From Zoogloea sp041908905 (GTDB taxonomy: Bacteria > Pseudomonadota > Gammaproteobacteria > Burkholderiales > Rhodocyclaceae): DNA of 64,000 nt. Within the stretch, counting starts at the first letter, position 1. Each line of letters begins with the position of its first letter. The notes under the pieces were generated by a model. It ran no database searches. It had not been told where the DNA came from and saw nothing but the letters and a program-made list of their open reading frames with translations. The position numbers and the translations under genes are program-made. This document shows, one piece after another, positions 26,069 through 34,704 of this stretch. The DNA is taken from assembly GCF_041908905.1 (NCBI RefSeq), contig NZ_JAYREK010000017.1, forward strand, positions 11,320 to 75,319, read 5' to 3'.

Positions 26069-26950
26069 TCAGGAAACACGCCCGCCCCGCGCCCGCAGCG
26101 CGTCGGCGACCGTGGGGAAGCGCAGGCCGGCCCGCAGCTCGCGCTTGATGCGCGCGTTGCCGATGCGGCGGGACTCGGACATGAAAGACAAAGTCATCGG
26201 TGACACCCGGCTCGCCAGCTCGTCCCGCGACAGGCGGGGCGGACGCGGCAGGCCGCAGGCATCGGCGACGAGGTCGAAATAATCGCCCATCCGGAGCTGG
26301 CTGTCGTCACAGGCGTTGTAGGCCCGCCCGGGCTTGCCGCGGAAGAGGCTCAGGGCCAGCAGCCAGGCCAGGTCGTCGGCGTGGATGTGGTTGGTGAACA
26401 CGTCGTCGTCGGCTTGCAGCACCGGATCGCCCTTCTCCAGGCGGGCCAGCGGCAGGCGCGCATCCGAGTCGTAGATCCCCGGCGCCCGCAGCAGGCTCAC
26501 CCGGCAGCCGGTGCGCCGCCCGAAGCCCCGCAGCAGCCCCTCGGCCGCCACGCGCCGCGCCCCCCGGGCGGAGGTCGGACGCGGCGGCCGGGTTTCGTCC
26601 AGCCAGTCGCCGCCGCAGTCGCCATAGACGCCGGTGGTACTTATATAGACTAGCCGTCGTGGTAGACTCCCGCGATGCTGCAGCGCCGCCAGCAGCCGGC
26701 CGGTGCGGGGGTCGCCCTGCCCCGTGGCGGGCGGTGGCGCGCAGTGCAGCACGTAGTCGGCAATGCCGGCGAGCCGCCCCAGCGAGCTGGGCTGATCGAG
26801 GTCCGCAACCAGGGCCCGGGCGCCCAGCGCCCGCAGCGCAGCGCGCTCCTCGGGGCGACGGACCACGGCGCAGACCCGGAAGCGGCGGGCGAGCCACGGA
26901 ATGATCCGGCGGGCCACGTCGCCGCTGCCGACGATGAGCACCTGTTTCAT
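26069..26950 (-). CDS. YeeZ-like NAD(P)-dependent epimerase/dehydratase family protein
   Basis: A 293-residue extended SDR-like protein. The Rossmann start is KQVLIVGSGDVARRIIPWLARR, followed by YISTTGVYGDCGGDWLDET, typical of the YeeZ group. The TGVYG motif stands in place of the classical YxxxK site, so the catalytic role is doubtful. The start may be the ATG at 26950 or an in-frame ATG at 26965; neither has a strong ribosome-binding site. It is divergent from the reductase gene at 26993, with about 40 bases between. Confidence 0.8.
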   Translation of the reverse strand: MKQVLIVGSGDVARRIIPWLARRFRVCAVVRRPEERAALRALGARALVADLDQPSSLGRLAGIADYVLHCAPPPATGQGDPRTGRLLAALQHRGSLPRRLVYISTTGVYGDCGGDWLDETRPPRPTSARGARRVAAEGLLRGFGRRTGCRVSLLRAPGIYDSDARLPLARLEKGDPVLQADDDVFTNHIHADDLAWLLALSLFRGKPGRAYNACDDSQLRMGDYFDLVADACGLPRPPRLSRDELASRVSPMTLSFMSESRRIGNARIKRELRAGLRFPTVADALRARGGRVS

Positions 26951-26992
26951 TTTTCGACGATTCATTTAGCGATTATCTCACGGCCACCCATC

Positions 26993-28018
26993 ATGTCGTT
27001 CCAGGTCACCCTCCAGCCGAGCGGGCTCGGCTTCTCCGCCTCCTCCGACGAAACCGTCCTCGAAGCCGCCCTGGCCGGCGGGCTGATCCTTCCCTACAGC
27101 TGCCGCGACGGCGCCTGCGGGGTGTGCAAGAGCAAGGTGCTGTCGGGCGAGGTCGACCACGGGCGCTACGCCGAATCCACCCTGACCGCCGCCGAGCGGG
27201 ACGCCGGCATGGCGCTGCTGTGCTGCGCCCGCCCCCGCTCCGACCTCGTCGTCGAGGTGCGCCAGGTCAACCGCGCCGGCGACATCCCGGTCAAGAAGCT
27301 GCCCTGCCGCGTCCAGAAGCTCGTCCGCGCCGCCGACGACGTGATCGTCCTCGAACTGAAGCTGCCGGCGAGCGAAAAGTTCCAGTTCATCGCCGGCCAG
27401 TACATCGACATCCTGCTGGCCGACGGCAAGCGGCGCAGCTTCTCGATCGCCAACTCGCCGACCAGCGCCGACCACCTCGAGCTGCACATCCGCCACGTCC
27501 CCGGCGGGCAGTTCACCACCCACGTCTTCGAGAAGCTCAAGGAGAAGGACATCCTGCGCTTCGAGGGCCCCCTCGGCGGCTTCCGGCTGCAGGACTCCCC
27601 CAAGCCGGCCATCCTGCTGGCGGGCGGCACCGGCTTTGCGCCGATCAAGAGCATTGTCGAGAACGCCATCGCCACCGGGCAGACCCGCCCGCTGACCCTC
27701 TACTGGGGCAGCCGCAACCTCGCCGGCCTGTACCAGCTCGACCTGGCCCGCGGCTGGGAGGCGCGCCTGCCGGGCTTCCGCTTCGTGCCGGTGCTCTCCG
27801 AGGCGCAGCCGGCCGACAACTGGAGCGGCCGCCAGGGCCTCGCCCACGCCGCCCTGATGGCCGACCTGCCGGACCTCTCCGGGCATGAGGTGTATGCCTG
27901 CGGCTCGCCGGCCATGATCGACGCCGCCCGCGCCGACCTCACCGGGCAGTGCGGCCTGCCGGCCGACGCCTTCTTCGCCGACGCCTTCAGCTTCTCGAGC
28001 GATCCCACCCCCACCTGA
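26993..28018 (+). CDS. Ferredoxin-NAD(P)H reductase of AscD type (2Fe-2S + FAD/NAD)
   Basis: A 341-residue flavoprotein resembling CDP-6-deoxy-delta-3,4-glucoseen reductase. The N-terminal plant-type 2Fe-2S domain has Cys37, Cys42 and Cys45 in SCRDGACGVCKSK and the fourth Cys in LLCCARP. The FAD domain follows (RRSFSIANSP), then the NAD domain (LAGGTGFAPIKSI and YACGSPAMIDAA). In bacteria lacking deoxysugar synthesis, as seems likely here, such proteins supply electrons to an unidentified oxygenase. It precedes the EAL-HDOD gene by 24 bases. Confidence 0.85.
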   Translation: MSFQVTLQPSGLGFSASSDETVLEAALAGGLILPYSCRDGACGVCKSKVLSGEVDHGRYAESTLTAAERDAGMALLCCARPRSDLVVEVRQVNRAGDIPVKKLPCRVQKLVRAADDVIVLELKLPASEKFQFIAGQYIDILLADGKRRSFSIANSPTSADHLELHIRHVPGGQFTTHVFEKLKEKDILRFEGPLGGFRLQDSPKPAILLAGGTGFAPIKSIVENAIATGQTRPLTLYWGSRNLAGLYQLDLARGWEARLPGFRFVPVLSEAQPADNWSGRQGLAHAALMADLPDLSGHEVYACGSPAMIDAARADLTGQCGLPADAFFADAFSFSSDPTPT

Positions 28019-28042
28019 GCCCCGGCCCCGGAACCCGAGCCC

Positions 28043-29179
28043 ATGAGCAACGCCCTGATCACCCGCGAGCCGGTCATCAACAAACAGTACAAGATCACCG
28101 CCAACCGGCTGATCATGCACGCCGCCTCGGTTGCCCAGGCGGTGGAGAGCCTGCAGAGCCTGGCCGACGTGTGGCCCTCGACCCACCCGGTGTTCATCAG
28201 CCTGTACCGGCTGGTGCCCACCCCCGACCTGCTCGCGTGGTCCGCCCCCGACAACGCGATGGTCGAGATCCCCGCCCAGGCCATCACCAACCCGCTGACC
28301 CTGTCGCTGATCCCCCGCCTGCAGGAGGCCGGCATCAGCCTCAACCTCACCTGGTACCAGCCCGACACGGTGGCGCCGCCCGGCGTGCCGTGGCGCTTCG
28401 TGATCATCGACGCCAAGCGTCAGTCCCTGCCCCTCAACCCGCCGGGCCTGGCCATCGCCTGGGGGCTCGGCGACGTGCCCGAGTTCCGCGACGCCGTCGC
28501 CCAGGGCTACGACGGGGCCTCCGGCTGGTTCTTCCTGCGCGGCCTGAAGACCGACGGCAAGCTCGCCCCGTCCCACGCCCAGATCGTCCGGCTGCTCAGC
28601 CTGGTGCGCCGCAACGCCGAGGTGAAGGACATCGAGCACGTCCTCAAGCAGGACGTCGCCCTCTCCTACAAGCTGCTGCGCTACATCAACTCGGCCGGCT
28701 TCGGCCTGATGTGCGAGATCCAGTCCTTCCGCCACGCGGTCACCATTCTGGGTTACGAAAAACTCCATAAATGGCTTTCCGTACTGCTCATTTCGGCCAG
28801 TCGGGACCCCTCCGCACCGGCCCTGATGCAGACCGCCATTGCCCGCGGCCGCTTCATGGAGAAGATCGGGGCCGCGTTTTTCGAGAAGGGCGAACTCGAC
28901 AACCTGTTCATCACCGGCGCCTTCTCGATGCTCCACCTGCTCCTCGGCGCCAGCCTCCAGACCGCCCTCGACGAGATGCACCTCCCCTCCGCCATCTATG
29001 ACGCACTGATAAGCGGCGAGGGCGTCTACGCCCCCTTCCTCAAGCTCGCGCAAGCCCTGGAAAGCTTCGACGACAAGCCTCTCGCGGGTCTTTCCAAGGA
29101 GCTCCACATCACGCCGGAGGAGGTCAACCGGGCCCATCTCGAAGCCCTCGCCTTCGCCGACAGCCTGCAGTTCAGCTGA
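28043..29179 (+). CDS. EAL-HDOD (YuxH-type) signalling protein
   Basis: A 378-residue soluble protein. The N-terminal part (about 1-180) is a degenerate EAL-like domain with no EAL motif and none of the metal ligands, so it should not cleave c-di-GMP. The C-terminal part (about 190-375) is an HDOD domain (AQIVRLLSLVRRNAEVKDIE, DVALSYKLLRYINSAGF, FRHAVTILGYEKLHKWLSVL). YuxH-type proteins act as adaptors in motility and stress signalling. It starts the HDOD/c-di-GMP signalling cluster that runs to 33698. Confidence 0.85.
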   Translation: MSNALITREPVINKQYKITANRLIMHAASVAQAVESLQSLADVWPSTHPVFISLYRLVPTPDLLAWSAPDNAMVEIPAQAITNPLTLSLIPRLQEAGISLNLTWYQPDTVAPPGVPWRFVIIDAKRQSLPLNPPGLAIAWGLGDVPEFRDAVAQGYDGASGWFFLRGLKTDGKLAPSHAQIVRLLSLVRRNAEVKDIEHVLKQDVALSYKLLRYINSAGFGLMCEIQSFRHAVTILGYEKLHKWLSVLLISASRDPSAPALMQTAIARGRFMEKIGAAFFEKGELDNLFITGAFSMLHLLLGASLQTALDEMHLPSAIYDALISGEGVYAPFLKLAQALESFDDKPLAGLSKELHITPEEVNRAHLEALAFADSLQFS

Positions 29180-29340
29180 CACAAGCCCCCCGCCAAGCCC
29201 AGACTCTGACCGCCGGCGCGAAATGGGTCACACTCTTTTGCCCAAGCCCCACCTCGGGCACGCATAAGTCACAGGCAGCAAGCGGGAGGCTACGGTTAGA
29301 ATTCAAAGCACTAAATTTATGAAAACCGTGCTTCGTCTTT

Positions 29341-31446
29341 ATGCCCACGACCCGAATATTCAAAATGCGACGTCCTTCGGCTGTTCCGACATCGCGTCTG
29401 CCCGCTTTGCGCGAAAGCGCAACGGCGCTGCTTCGGGCTCTCTCCAGCGGCAACCCGACACCCCATGACATCGCCCGGGCCATCTCCCTCGACCCGGTCC
29501 TGGTCTTCGAGCTGCTGCTGACGGCACCGCTGGGCGGCAACGACGCCGAGAAGCTCCTCGACGCCATCGCCAACCGCATCGCCGGCATCGACGCCGGCCT
29601 GCTGCAGGGCTGGTCCCTGCGCCACGTCATCCAGCAAACCCATCACCGGGTCAGCGCCCGCTCCCACCGCCACCACGCCCTGCACAGCCAGTTCGTGGCC
29701 GAGCTGTCCCTGCACCTGGCCCTCGAGACCAGCTACCCCCGGCCGGACGAGGCCTACTGCGCCGGCCTGCTGCACGACCTCGGCCTGCTGTGGTTCAGCG
29801 AATACAGCGACGACTACCGCCAGATCCAGCTCGACGCCATCGACGAGCGCGCCCTGGCCATCGCCGAGTGGGAACGCTACGGCTTCGACCACGCCGAGCT
29901 GTCCTCCGACCTCGCTGCCCGCTGCGGCTTCCCGGCCAGCGTCGTGGACGCCATCGCGCTGCACCAGGCCGAGCCGGAGGGCATCATCAACGCCCACCCG
30001 CTGGTGCGCATCCTCGCCGCCGCCGAAGAGCTCGCCGGCTACCGCGGCAACCAGTCCGCCGCCAGCCTCGACAGCGCCAGCCGGCTCACCGGCGTCGAAG
30101 GCGGCGTGCTGGTGAGCCTGATCGCCGACACCGCCCGCGGCCTGCAGGACCGCCTGAAGGGCCTCGAGCTCAGCATCGAGCCCGCGATGCTCACCCAGCC
30201 GTGGGCGATCTCGTCCATCGACAAGGAAGAGCCGCCCGCCGACACCAGCATCGCCCGCACCGCCCTCGGCGCCTTCTCCCGCGGCGCCTTCAATGACGCC
30301 GCCACCGCCCGCCAGGGCTTCGACGTGGCGAGCCGCCTGCTCCTCGGGCTCGACGCGCCGGTGCTGTTCGTGCGCAACTTCACCGAAGACTTCCTGGTCG
30401 GCGCGGCCCACCCCACCCACCCGGGGCTGGATCAGCTGCAGATCGCCATCGCCGACGAATACAGCACCCTCGCCCAGGCCTTCCGCAACGACGGCGAGAC
30501 GCGCTTCGAGCTGGGCGCACGCCCGCCCGGCCGCAACACCTCCGACTGGCAGCTGGCCCGCTGGCTCGACTCCGACGGCCTGCTCTGCGTGCCCTGGCGC
30601 AACCCCAACGAGGCCGGCGTCGCGGTGTTCCCCTGCGCCAGCAACGAGATTCCCGGCGACGACGTCGAGCCCGGCCTGCGCCGCATCGTCACCCAGGCCG
30701 CGACCACCCGCATGTCCGAGCGCCGGGCCGACGAGAAGATGCGCCAGGAGCTCGAGGACAGCATCGCCCGCCGCTACGTGGACCACGCCCGGCGCATCGC
30801 CCACGAGGCCAGCAACCCGCTCACCGTGATCAAGACCTACCTCGGGATGATCGACGAGCGGCTCGACGACCCGACCCTCAAGGAGCAGTTCGCGCTGCTC
30901 AGCGACGAGCTCGACCGGGTCAGCACCCTCGTGCGCCGGACCAGCGACTTCAGCTCGATCACCCCCTCGGGCCCGGCCCACAGCGGTGTCGCCGAGATCC
31001 TCCACGACCTGCGCGCCCTCTACGGGGAGGCCCTGTTCTCGCGCCGCGGCATCCACTTCGAGCTGCGCGCGCCGGCCAACCTGCCGCCCGCGGCGATCCC
31101 CCCCGACGCCCTCAAGCAGGTGCTGCTCAACCTCTTCAAGAACGCCGCCGAGGCCATCCCCGAAGGCGGCAAGCTCACCGTCGCGGCGGTCACCGGCATC
31201 AACGCCAACGGCAGCCGCTGCATGGAGATCCGCGTAGTGGACAACGGCCCCGGCCTGCCCGCCGAGCGCATCGACACCCTGTTCACGCCCAACGCCCACA
31301 GCAACGACAAGCCCGGCGGCAGCGGCATCGGCCTGCCGGTGGTGCGCGACCTCGTGACCGCCTACGGCGGCACCATCCTGTGCCGCAGCCAGCCCGGCTC
31401 CGGCACCCTGTTCCAGATTTTCGTGCCACTGGCGGCAATGCCCTGA
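29341..31446 (+). CDS. HDOD domain histidine kinase
   Basis: A 701-residue soluble sensor kinase without TM helices. The N-terminal HDOD domain (about 20-260) contains GLLHDLGLLWF, a GAF-like sensor region lies at about 320-470, and HisKA follows with the phospho-His in RRIAHEASNPLTVIKTYLG (about residue 488). HATPase motifs are complete: NLFKNAAEAI, VDNGPGLP and GGSGIGLPVV. The start could be the ATG at 29341 or 29365; neither has a strong ribosome-binding site. It is followed 50 bases later by a response regulator with PAS-GGDEF-EAL, its likely partner, giving a two-component route to c-di-GMP. Confidence 0.87.
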   Translation: MPTTRIFKMRRPSAVPTSRLPALRESATALLRALSSGNPTPHDIARAISLDPVLVFELLLTAPLGGNDAEKLLDAIANRIAGIDAGLLQGWSLRHVIQQTHHRVSARSHRHHALHSQFVAELSLHLALETSYPRPDEAYCAGLLHDLGLLWFSEYSDDYRQIQLDAIDERALAIAEWERYGFDHAELSSDLAARCGFPASVVDAIALHQAEPEGIINAHPLVRILAAAEELAGYRGNQSAASLDSASRLTGVEGGVLVSLIADTARGLQDRLKGLELSIEPAMLTQPWAISSIDKEEPPADTSIARTALGAFSRGAFNDAATARQGFDVASRLLLGLDAPVLFVRNFTEDFLVGAAHPTHPGLDQLQIAIADEYSTLAQAFRNDGETRFELGARPPGRNTSDWQLARWLDSDGLLCVPWRNPNEAGVAVFPCASNEIPGDDVEPGLRRIVTQAATTRMSERRADEKMRQELEDSIARRYVDHARRIAHEASNPLTVIKTYLGMIDERLDDPTLKEQFALLSDELDRVSTLVRRTSDFSSITPSGPAHSGVAEILHDLRALYGEALFSRRGIHFELRAPANLPPAAIPPDALKQVLLNLFKNAAEAIPEGGKLTVAAVTGINANGSRCMEIRVVDNGPGLPAERIDTLFTPNAHSNDKPGGSGIGLPVVRDLVTAYGGTILCRSQPGSGTLFQIFVPLAAMP

Positions 31447-31496
31447 GTTGATGCATCATTGCGCCGCTATGTAACGCAGCATGCCCGGGAGTCACG

Positions 31497-33698
31497 ATGG
31501 TCATCCCCTGGGAAGGTCCTTTCTTCCCAACCGACGAGGGCCGGCGCAACGCCGCCGAGACCCTCACCCGCATCCTTGTCGTCGACGATGAGCCGTCCCT
31601 GACGCGCTCCGTCGCGGCCCTGCTCCAGAGCAAGGACCGCCTGATCGAGGACTGCACCTCCGTCGCCGAGACCCTCGCACGCCTCAACACCCGCGCCTAC
31701 GACCTGCTGATCATCGACTACCGCCTGCCCGACGCCTCCGGCCTGGCGGTGATGGACTGGCTGCTCAGCCACGAGCGCCGCGAATCCACGATCATGATCA
31801 GCGGCGAAGAATCCATGGATGCCGCCGTGGGCGCCCTGCGCCGCGGCGCCGACGACTTCCTGCTCAAGCCCTACAGCCCCGAACAGCTGCGCCGGGCCGT
31901 CGCCAACGCCCTGCAGAAGCGCCACGCCGAGCGCAACAACCGGCTCCTCCAGCAGCGCCTGCAGTCGTCCGAGCAGATGCACCGCTACCTGGTCGAGAAC
32001 TCCCTCGACCTCATCTACACCCTCGACGCCGAGGGCCGCTTCAACTACCTCAACCCGCGCATCGAATCGCTCCTCGGCCACCCGCGCAACGGGTTGATCG
32101 GCAAGCATTTCTCCGAGATCGTGCACCCCGAGGACCTCGACCGGGCACGCTTCTGCTTTGCCGAACGGCGCACCGGCCCACGGGCCGCCAGCAACATCGA
32201 GCTGCGCCTCAACCGCAACCCCTTCGGCCCCGACAGCAACGACGACGACGGCCCGGTGAGCATCGTGCTCAACGCGATGGGCATCTACCGGCGCGCCGAC
32301 TCCCGCGCCGCCGCCCACTTCGTCGGCACCTACGGCGCGGCGCGCACGCTGCCCGCCACCCGCCGTGCCGACGACGACGTCCCGCCCGCCCGCTTCGGCT
32401 ACCACGACCCGATCACCCAGTTACCCAACCGGGAGCTCTTCCACGACCGGCTCAACCTCGCGATCACCCAGGCCAAGCGCCGCAAGGGCCTGATCGCGGT
32501 GATGCAGATCAACGTCAGCCGCCACCCGCGCGGCGGCGACCCCCTCGAGCAGGGCGACGCCGACACCCTGCAGCGCTCGATCGCGCTGCGGCTCAAGCAG
32601 TGCCTGCGCCGCGGCGACACCCTCACCCGCCACCGGGGTGACGAGTTCATCGCGCTGCTGCCCGACATCAACAGCGAACCCGATGCCCGCGCCATCGCCG
32701 AAAAGATCCTGCAGGCCTTCCAGGCCCCGGTCGTGATCGACGAGCACGAACACCTCGCCAGCCTCAGCATCGGGATCGCGATCCACCCCCAGGACGGGCA
32801 CAGCGCCGAAGACCTCATCCAGTTCGCCGGGGTGGCGATGCACCAGATCAAGGGCAGCGGCAGCAGCTTCAGCTTCTTCTCCCCCGAGATGCACGCCAGC
32901 TACCGCAGCCGGGCCTCCCTCGAGAAGGAGCTGCGCCACGCCGTCACCCACAACGAGCTCGAGCTGCACTACCAGCCCCTGGTCAGCCTGTCCCGCGACC
33001 GCATCAGCGGCATGGAGGCGCTGGTGCGCTGGCGCCACCCGACCCACGGCCTGGTGGCGCCCGCCCGCTTCATCCATTCGGCCGAAGAGGCCGGGATCAT
33101 GCACGAGATCAGCCGCTGGGTGCTCGACACCGCCTGCGCGCAGATCGCCCTGTGGCGCCGGCAGTTCCCCGAGCTGCGCCTCACCACCAACCTCTCCCCG
33201 CGCGACTTCGAGCATGCCGACCTGGCCGACACGGTACAGCGGGCCCTCACGCGCCACGGCCTGCCGCCGGCCAGCCTCGAGCTCGAAGTGAGCGAGAGCC
33301 TGCTGTGCGGCGACCTGCACAACGTCGCCCCCGGCCTGCGCGACCTGCGCAACCTGGGCGTCGGCATCAGCCTGGACGACTTCGGCACCAGCTACTCGTC
33401 CCTGGCCAACCTGCCCCGCTACGGCATCAGCCGCATCAAGATCGACCGCAGCTTCGTCAAGAACATCCAGAGCCAGTCCAGCCACCCGGTCATCAACGCG
33501 ATCGCCGGCGTCGCCCGGGGCTTCGACATCCAGCTCACCGCCGAAGGCGTGGAGCGCGGCGACCAGCGCTCGGCCCTGGAAACCCTCGGCTGCGACGAAA
33601 TGCAGGGCTTCCTGTTCTCCCGCCCCCTCGACGCCGCCGCCGCCGGCGAGCTGCTGGCCGGCTTCCGCCCCTCCCGCCTCCCGGCCGGCACCGCCTGA
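31497..33698 (+). CDS. Response regulator with PAS, degenerate GGDEF and EAL domains
   Basis: A 733-residue soluble output protein. The receiver (about 24-140) has acidic pair DDEP, phospho-Asp at about 74 (LLIIDYRLPD) and Lys at about 124 (LLKPY). PAS (about 160-280) is followed by a GGDEF-like domain whose signature is HRGDEF, so the first Gly is replaced by Arg and cyclase activity is doubtful. The EAL domain (about 475-725) is intact: MEALVRWRHP, LELEVSES, DDFGTSYSSL, KIDRSF and AEGVE. The likely output is phosphorylation-controlled c-di-GMP hydrolysis, with the GGDEF-like domain as GTP sensor (inference). ATG has GGGAG upstream. Confidence 0.88.
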   Translation: MVIPWEGPFFPTDEGRRNAAETLTRILVVDDEPSLTRSVAALLQSKDRLIEDCTSVAETLARLNTRAYDLLIIDYRLPDASGLAVMDWLLSHERRESTIMISGEESMDAAVGALRRGADDFLLKPYSPEQLRRAVANALQKRHAERNNRLLQQRLQSSEQMHRYLVENSLDLIYTLDAEGRFNYLNPRIESLLGHPRNGLIGKHFSEIVHPEDLDRARFCFAERRTGPRAASNIELRLNRNPFGPDSNDDDGPVSIVLNAMGIYRRADSRAAAHFVGTYGAARTLPATRRADDDVPPARFGYHDPITQLPNRELFHDRLNLAITQAKRRKGLIAVMQINVSRHPRGGDPLEQGDADTLQRSIALRLKQCLRRGDTLTRHRGDEFIALLPDINSEPDARAIAEKILQAFQAPVVIDEHEHLASLSIGIAIHPQDGHSAEDLIQFAGVAMHQIKGSGSSFSFFSPEMHASYRSRASLEKELRHAVTHNELELHYQPLVSLSRDRISGMEALVRWRHPTHGLVAPARFIHSAEEAGIMHEISRWVLDTACAQIALWRRQFPELRLTTNLSPRDFEHADLADTVQRALTRHGLPPASLELEVSESLLCGDLHNVAPGLRDLRNLGVGISLDDFGTSYSSLANLPRYGISRIKIDRSFVKNIQSQSSHPVINAIAGVARGFDIQLTAEGVERGDQRSALETLGCDEMQGFLFSRPLDAAAAGELLAGFRPSRLPAGTA

Positions 33699-33802
33699 GC
33701 GCGCCGCCCGGCGGCTGCCGCACAACTGCCTTCGGCGTTTCGCACAGGCGTCACATACGACGCTTAGATTGCCCCCATCGCCAAAGCCTGCAGGAGAACG
33801 CC

Positions 33803-34039
33803 ATGGGAGTCTTTCGCCTCGTCCTCGCCCACCCCGCACGCCCGGACGCCCCGCGCATCGTTGCCGAACACCTCGACCCCGGCCTGCTCAAGCAGCGGGG
33901 CTATGAGATCGCCCGCAGCCTCGGCGACGAATCCGCCCTGTGGGCCGCCCCCCCGGGCAACGGATGCAGCCACGGCTTCGCGCTGCACTGCCGCAGCGGC
34001 CACGCCCTGTCGATCGTGCCCCACCCGGGCGCCGACTGA
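33803..34039 (+). CDS. Small hypothetical protein (78 aa)
   Basis: Begins MGVFRLVLAHPARPDAP and ends LSIVPHPGAD. AGGAG lies 7 bases before the ATG, which strongly supports translation, and the 104-base gap after the EAL gene allows its own promoter. I do not recognise the family. It has no signal peptide or TM helix; the middle (LLKQRGYEIARSLGDESALWA) is probably helical and two Cys residues lie near the end. It converges on marR, with 43 bases between. Confidence 0.7.
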   Translation: MGVFRLVLAHPARPDAPRIVAEHLDPGLLKQRGYEIARSLGDESALWAAPPGNGCSHGFALHCRSGHALSIVPHPGAD

Positions 34040-34082
34040 AGCGGCCCGGCGGGCCGGCGGCATCTGGCCGGCCCCACGCGGC

Positions 34083-34571
34083 TCAAAGATCCGCCAGCGG
34101 CGTCTTGGCGCTGGCCGGCGCCCTCACCGTCAGCTGGGCGATCACCTCGGCCAGGCCCAGGTGCAGCCCCTCCAGCGTGTCGTCCGGCAGGCCCTGCAGC
34201 GCCTGGGGCAGCACCCCCTCGGTCGGCCCCGGCGCGGCGGCCAGCACCTGGGCCGCGTGCTCCGTCAGATGGAAACCGTCCTCGCCCTGCTCCCCCTTGG
34301 TGTGGGAGCAGAAGATCAGCCCCTGCGCTTCGAGCCGGGCCAGCAGATCTCTGCAGAGGGTCTGGTGGATGGACATCCGGGTGGCCAGCTCCGACGCCCC
34401 GGCGCCGGGCGCGCGGGCAATCTCGTCGAGCAGCCACAACTGCGAACCGGACACACCGCAGTGCTCCTCGATGTACTGGAAATGCTGACGGACGGAACCG
34501 TAGATCACCCGAAACTGCCCGAGCACGGCGGCGGCCGTCGGATGGGCGGGTGCTTTTTGCGTGAGAGTCAT
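34083..34571 (-). CDS. MarR-family transcriptional regulator
   Basis: A 162-residue winged-helix repressor type. The HTH is in GVSGSQLWLLDEIARAPGAGASELATRMSIHQTLCRDLLARLEAQGLI, followed by the wing (HTKGEQGEDGFHLTEHAAQVL) and C-terminal dimer helices. It is transcribed alone. A near-palindrome lies just upstream of its start and may be its own operator. The ligand and other targets are unknown. Confidence 0.87.
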   Translation of the reverse strand: MTLTQKAPAHPTAAAVLGQFRVIYGSVRQHFQYIEEHCGVSGSQLWLLDEIARAPGAGASELATRMSIHQTLCRDLLARLEAQGLIFCSHTKGEQGEDGFHLTEHAAQVLAAAPGPTEGVLPQALQGLPDDTLEGLHLGLAEVIAQLTVRAPASAKTPLADL

Positions 34572-34576
34572 GGATC

Positions 34577-34595
34577 TTGAACTTTATGAGTTGAA
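34577..34595 (-). promoter_or_regulatory. Candidate MarR operator dyad
   Basis: TTGAACTTTATGAGTTGAA is a near-perfect inverted repeat (6 of 7 paired arm positions) ending 6 bases before the marR start codon. The size suits a MarR dimer, and the position suits autorepression by blocking initiation. Confidence 0.4.
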
Positions 34596-34605
34596 AGCAT
34601 GACGA

Positions 34606-34644
34606 GCGGGAAGCCGGCCCATGCTGGTGCAAGCCGCTTCCCGC
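34606..34644. repeat. Inverted repeat between SPOR gene and marR
   Basis: Perfect 9-base arms GCGGGAAGC and GCTTCCCGC separated by 21 bases. There is no T-run, so it may be a weak Rho-linked 3' structure of the SPOR transcript or part of the marR promoter region. Confidence 0.35.
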
Positions 34645-34704
34645 ATCGCTCTCAAGGCTTGACCATCCACGCCGCCGGCAAGTTCCACCGGCAGGCGGCG
34701 CCGC

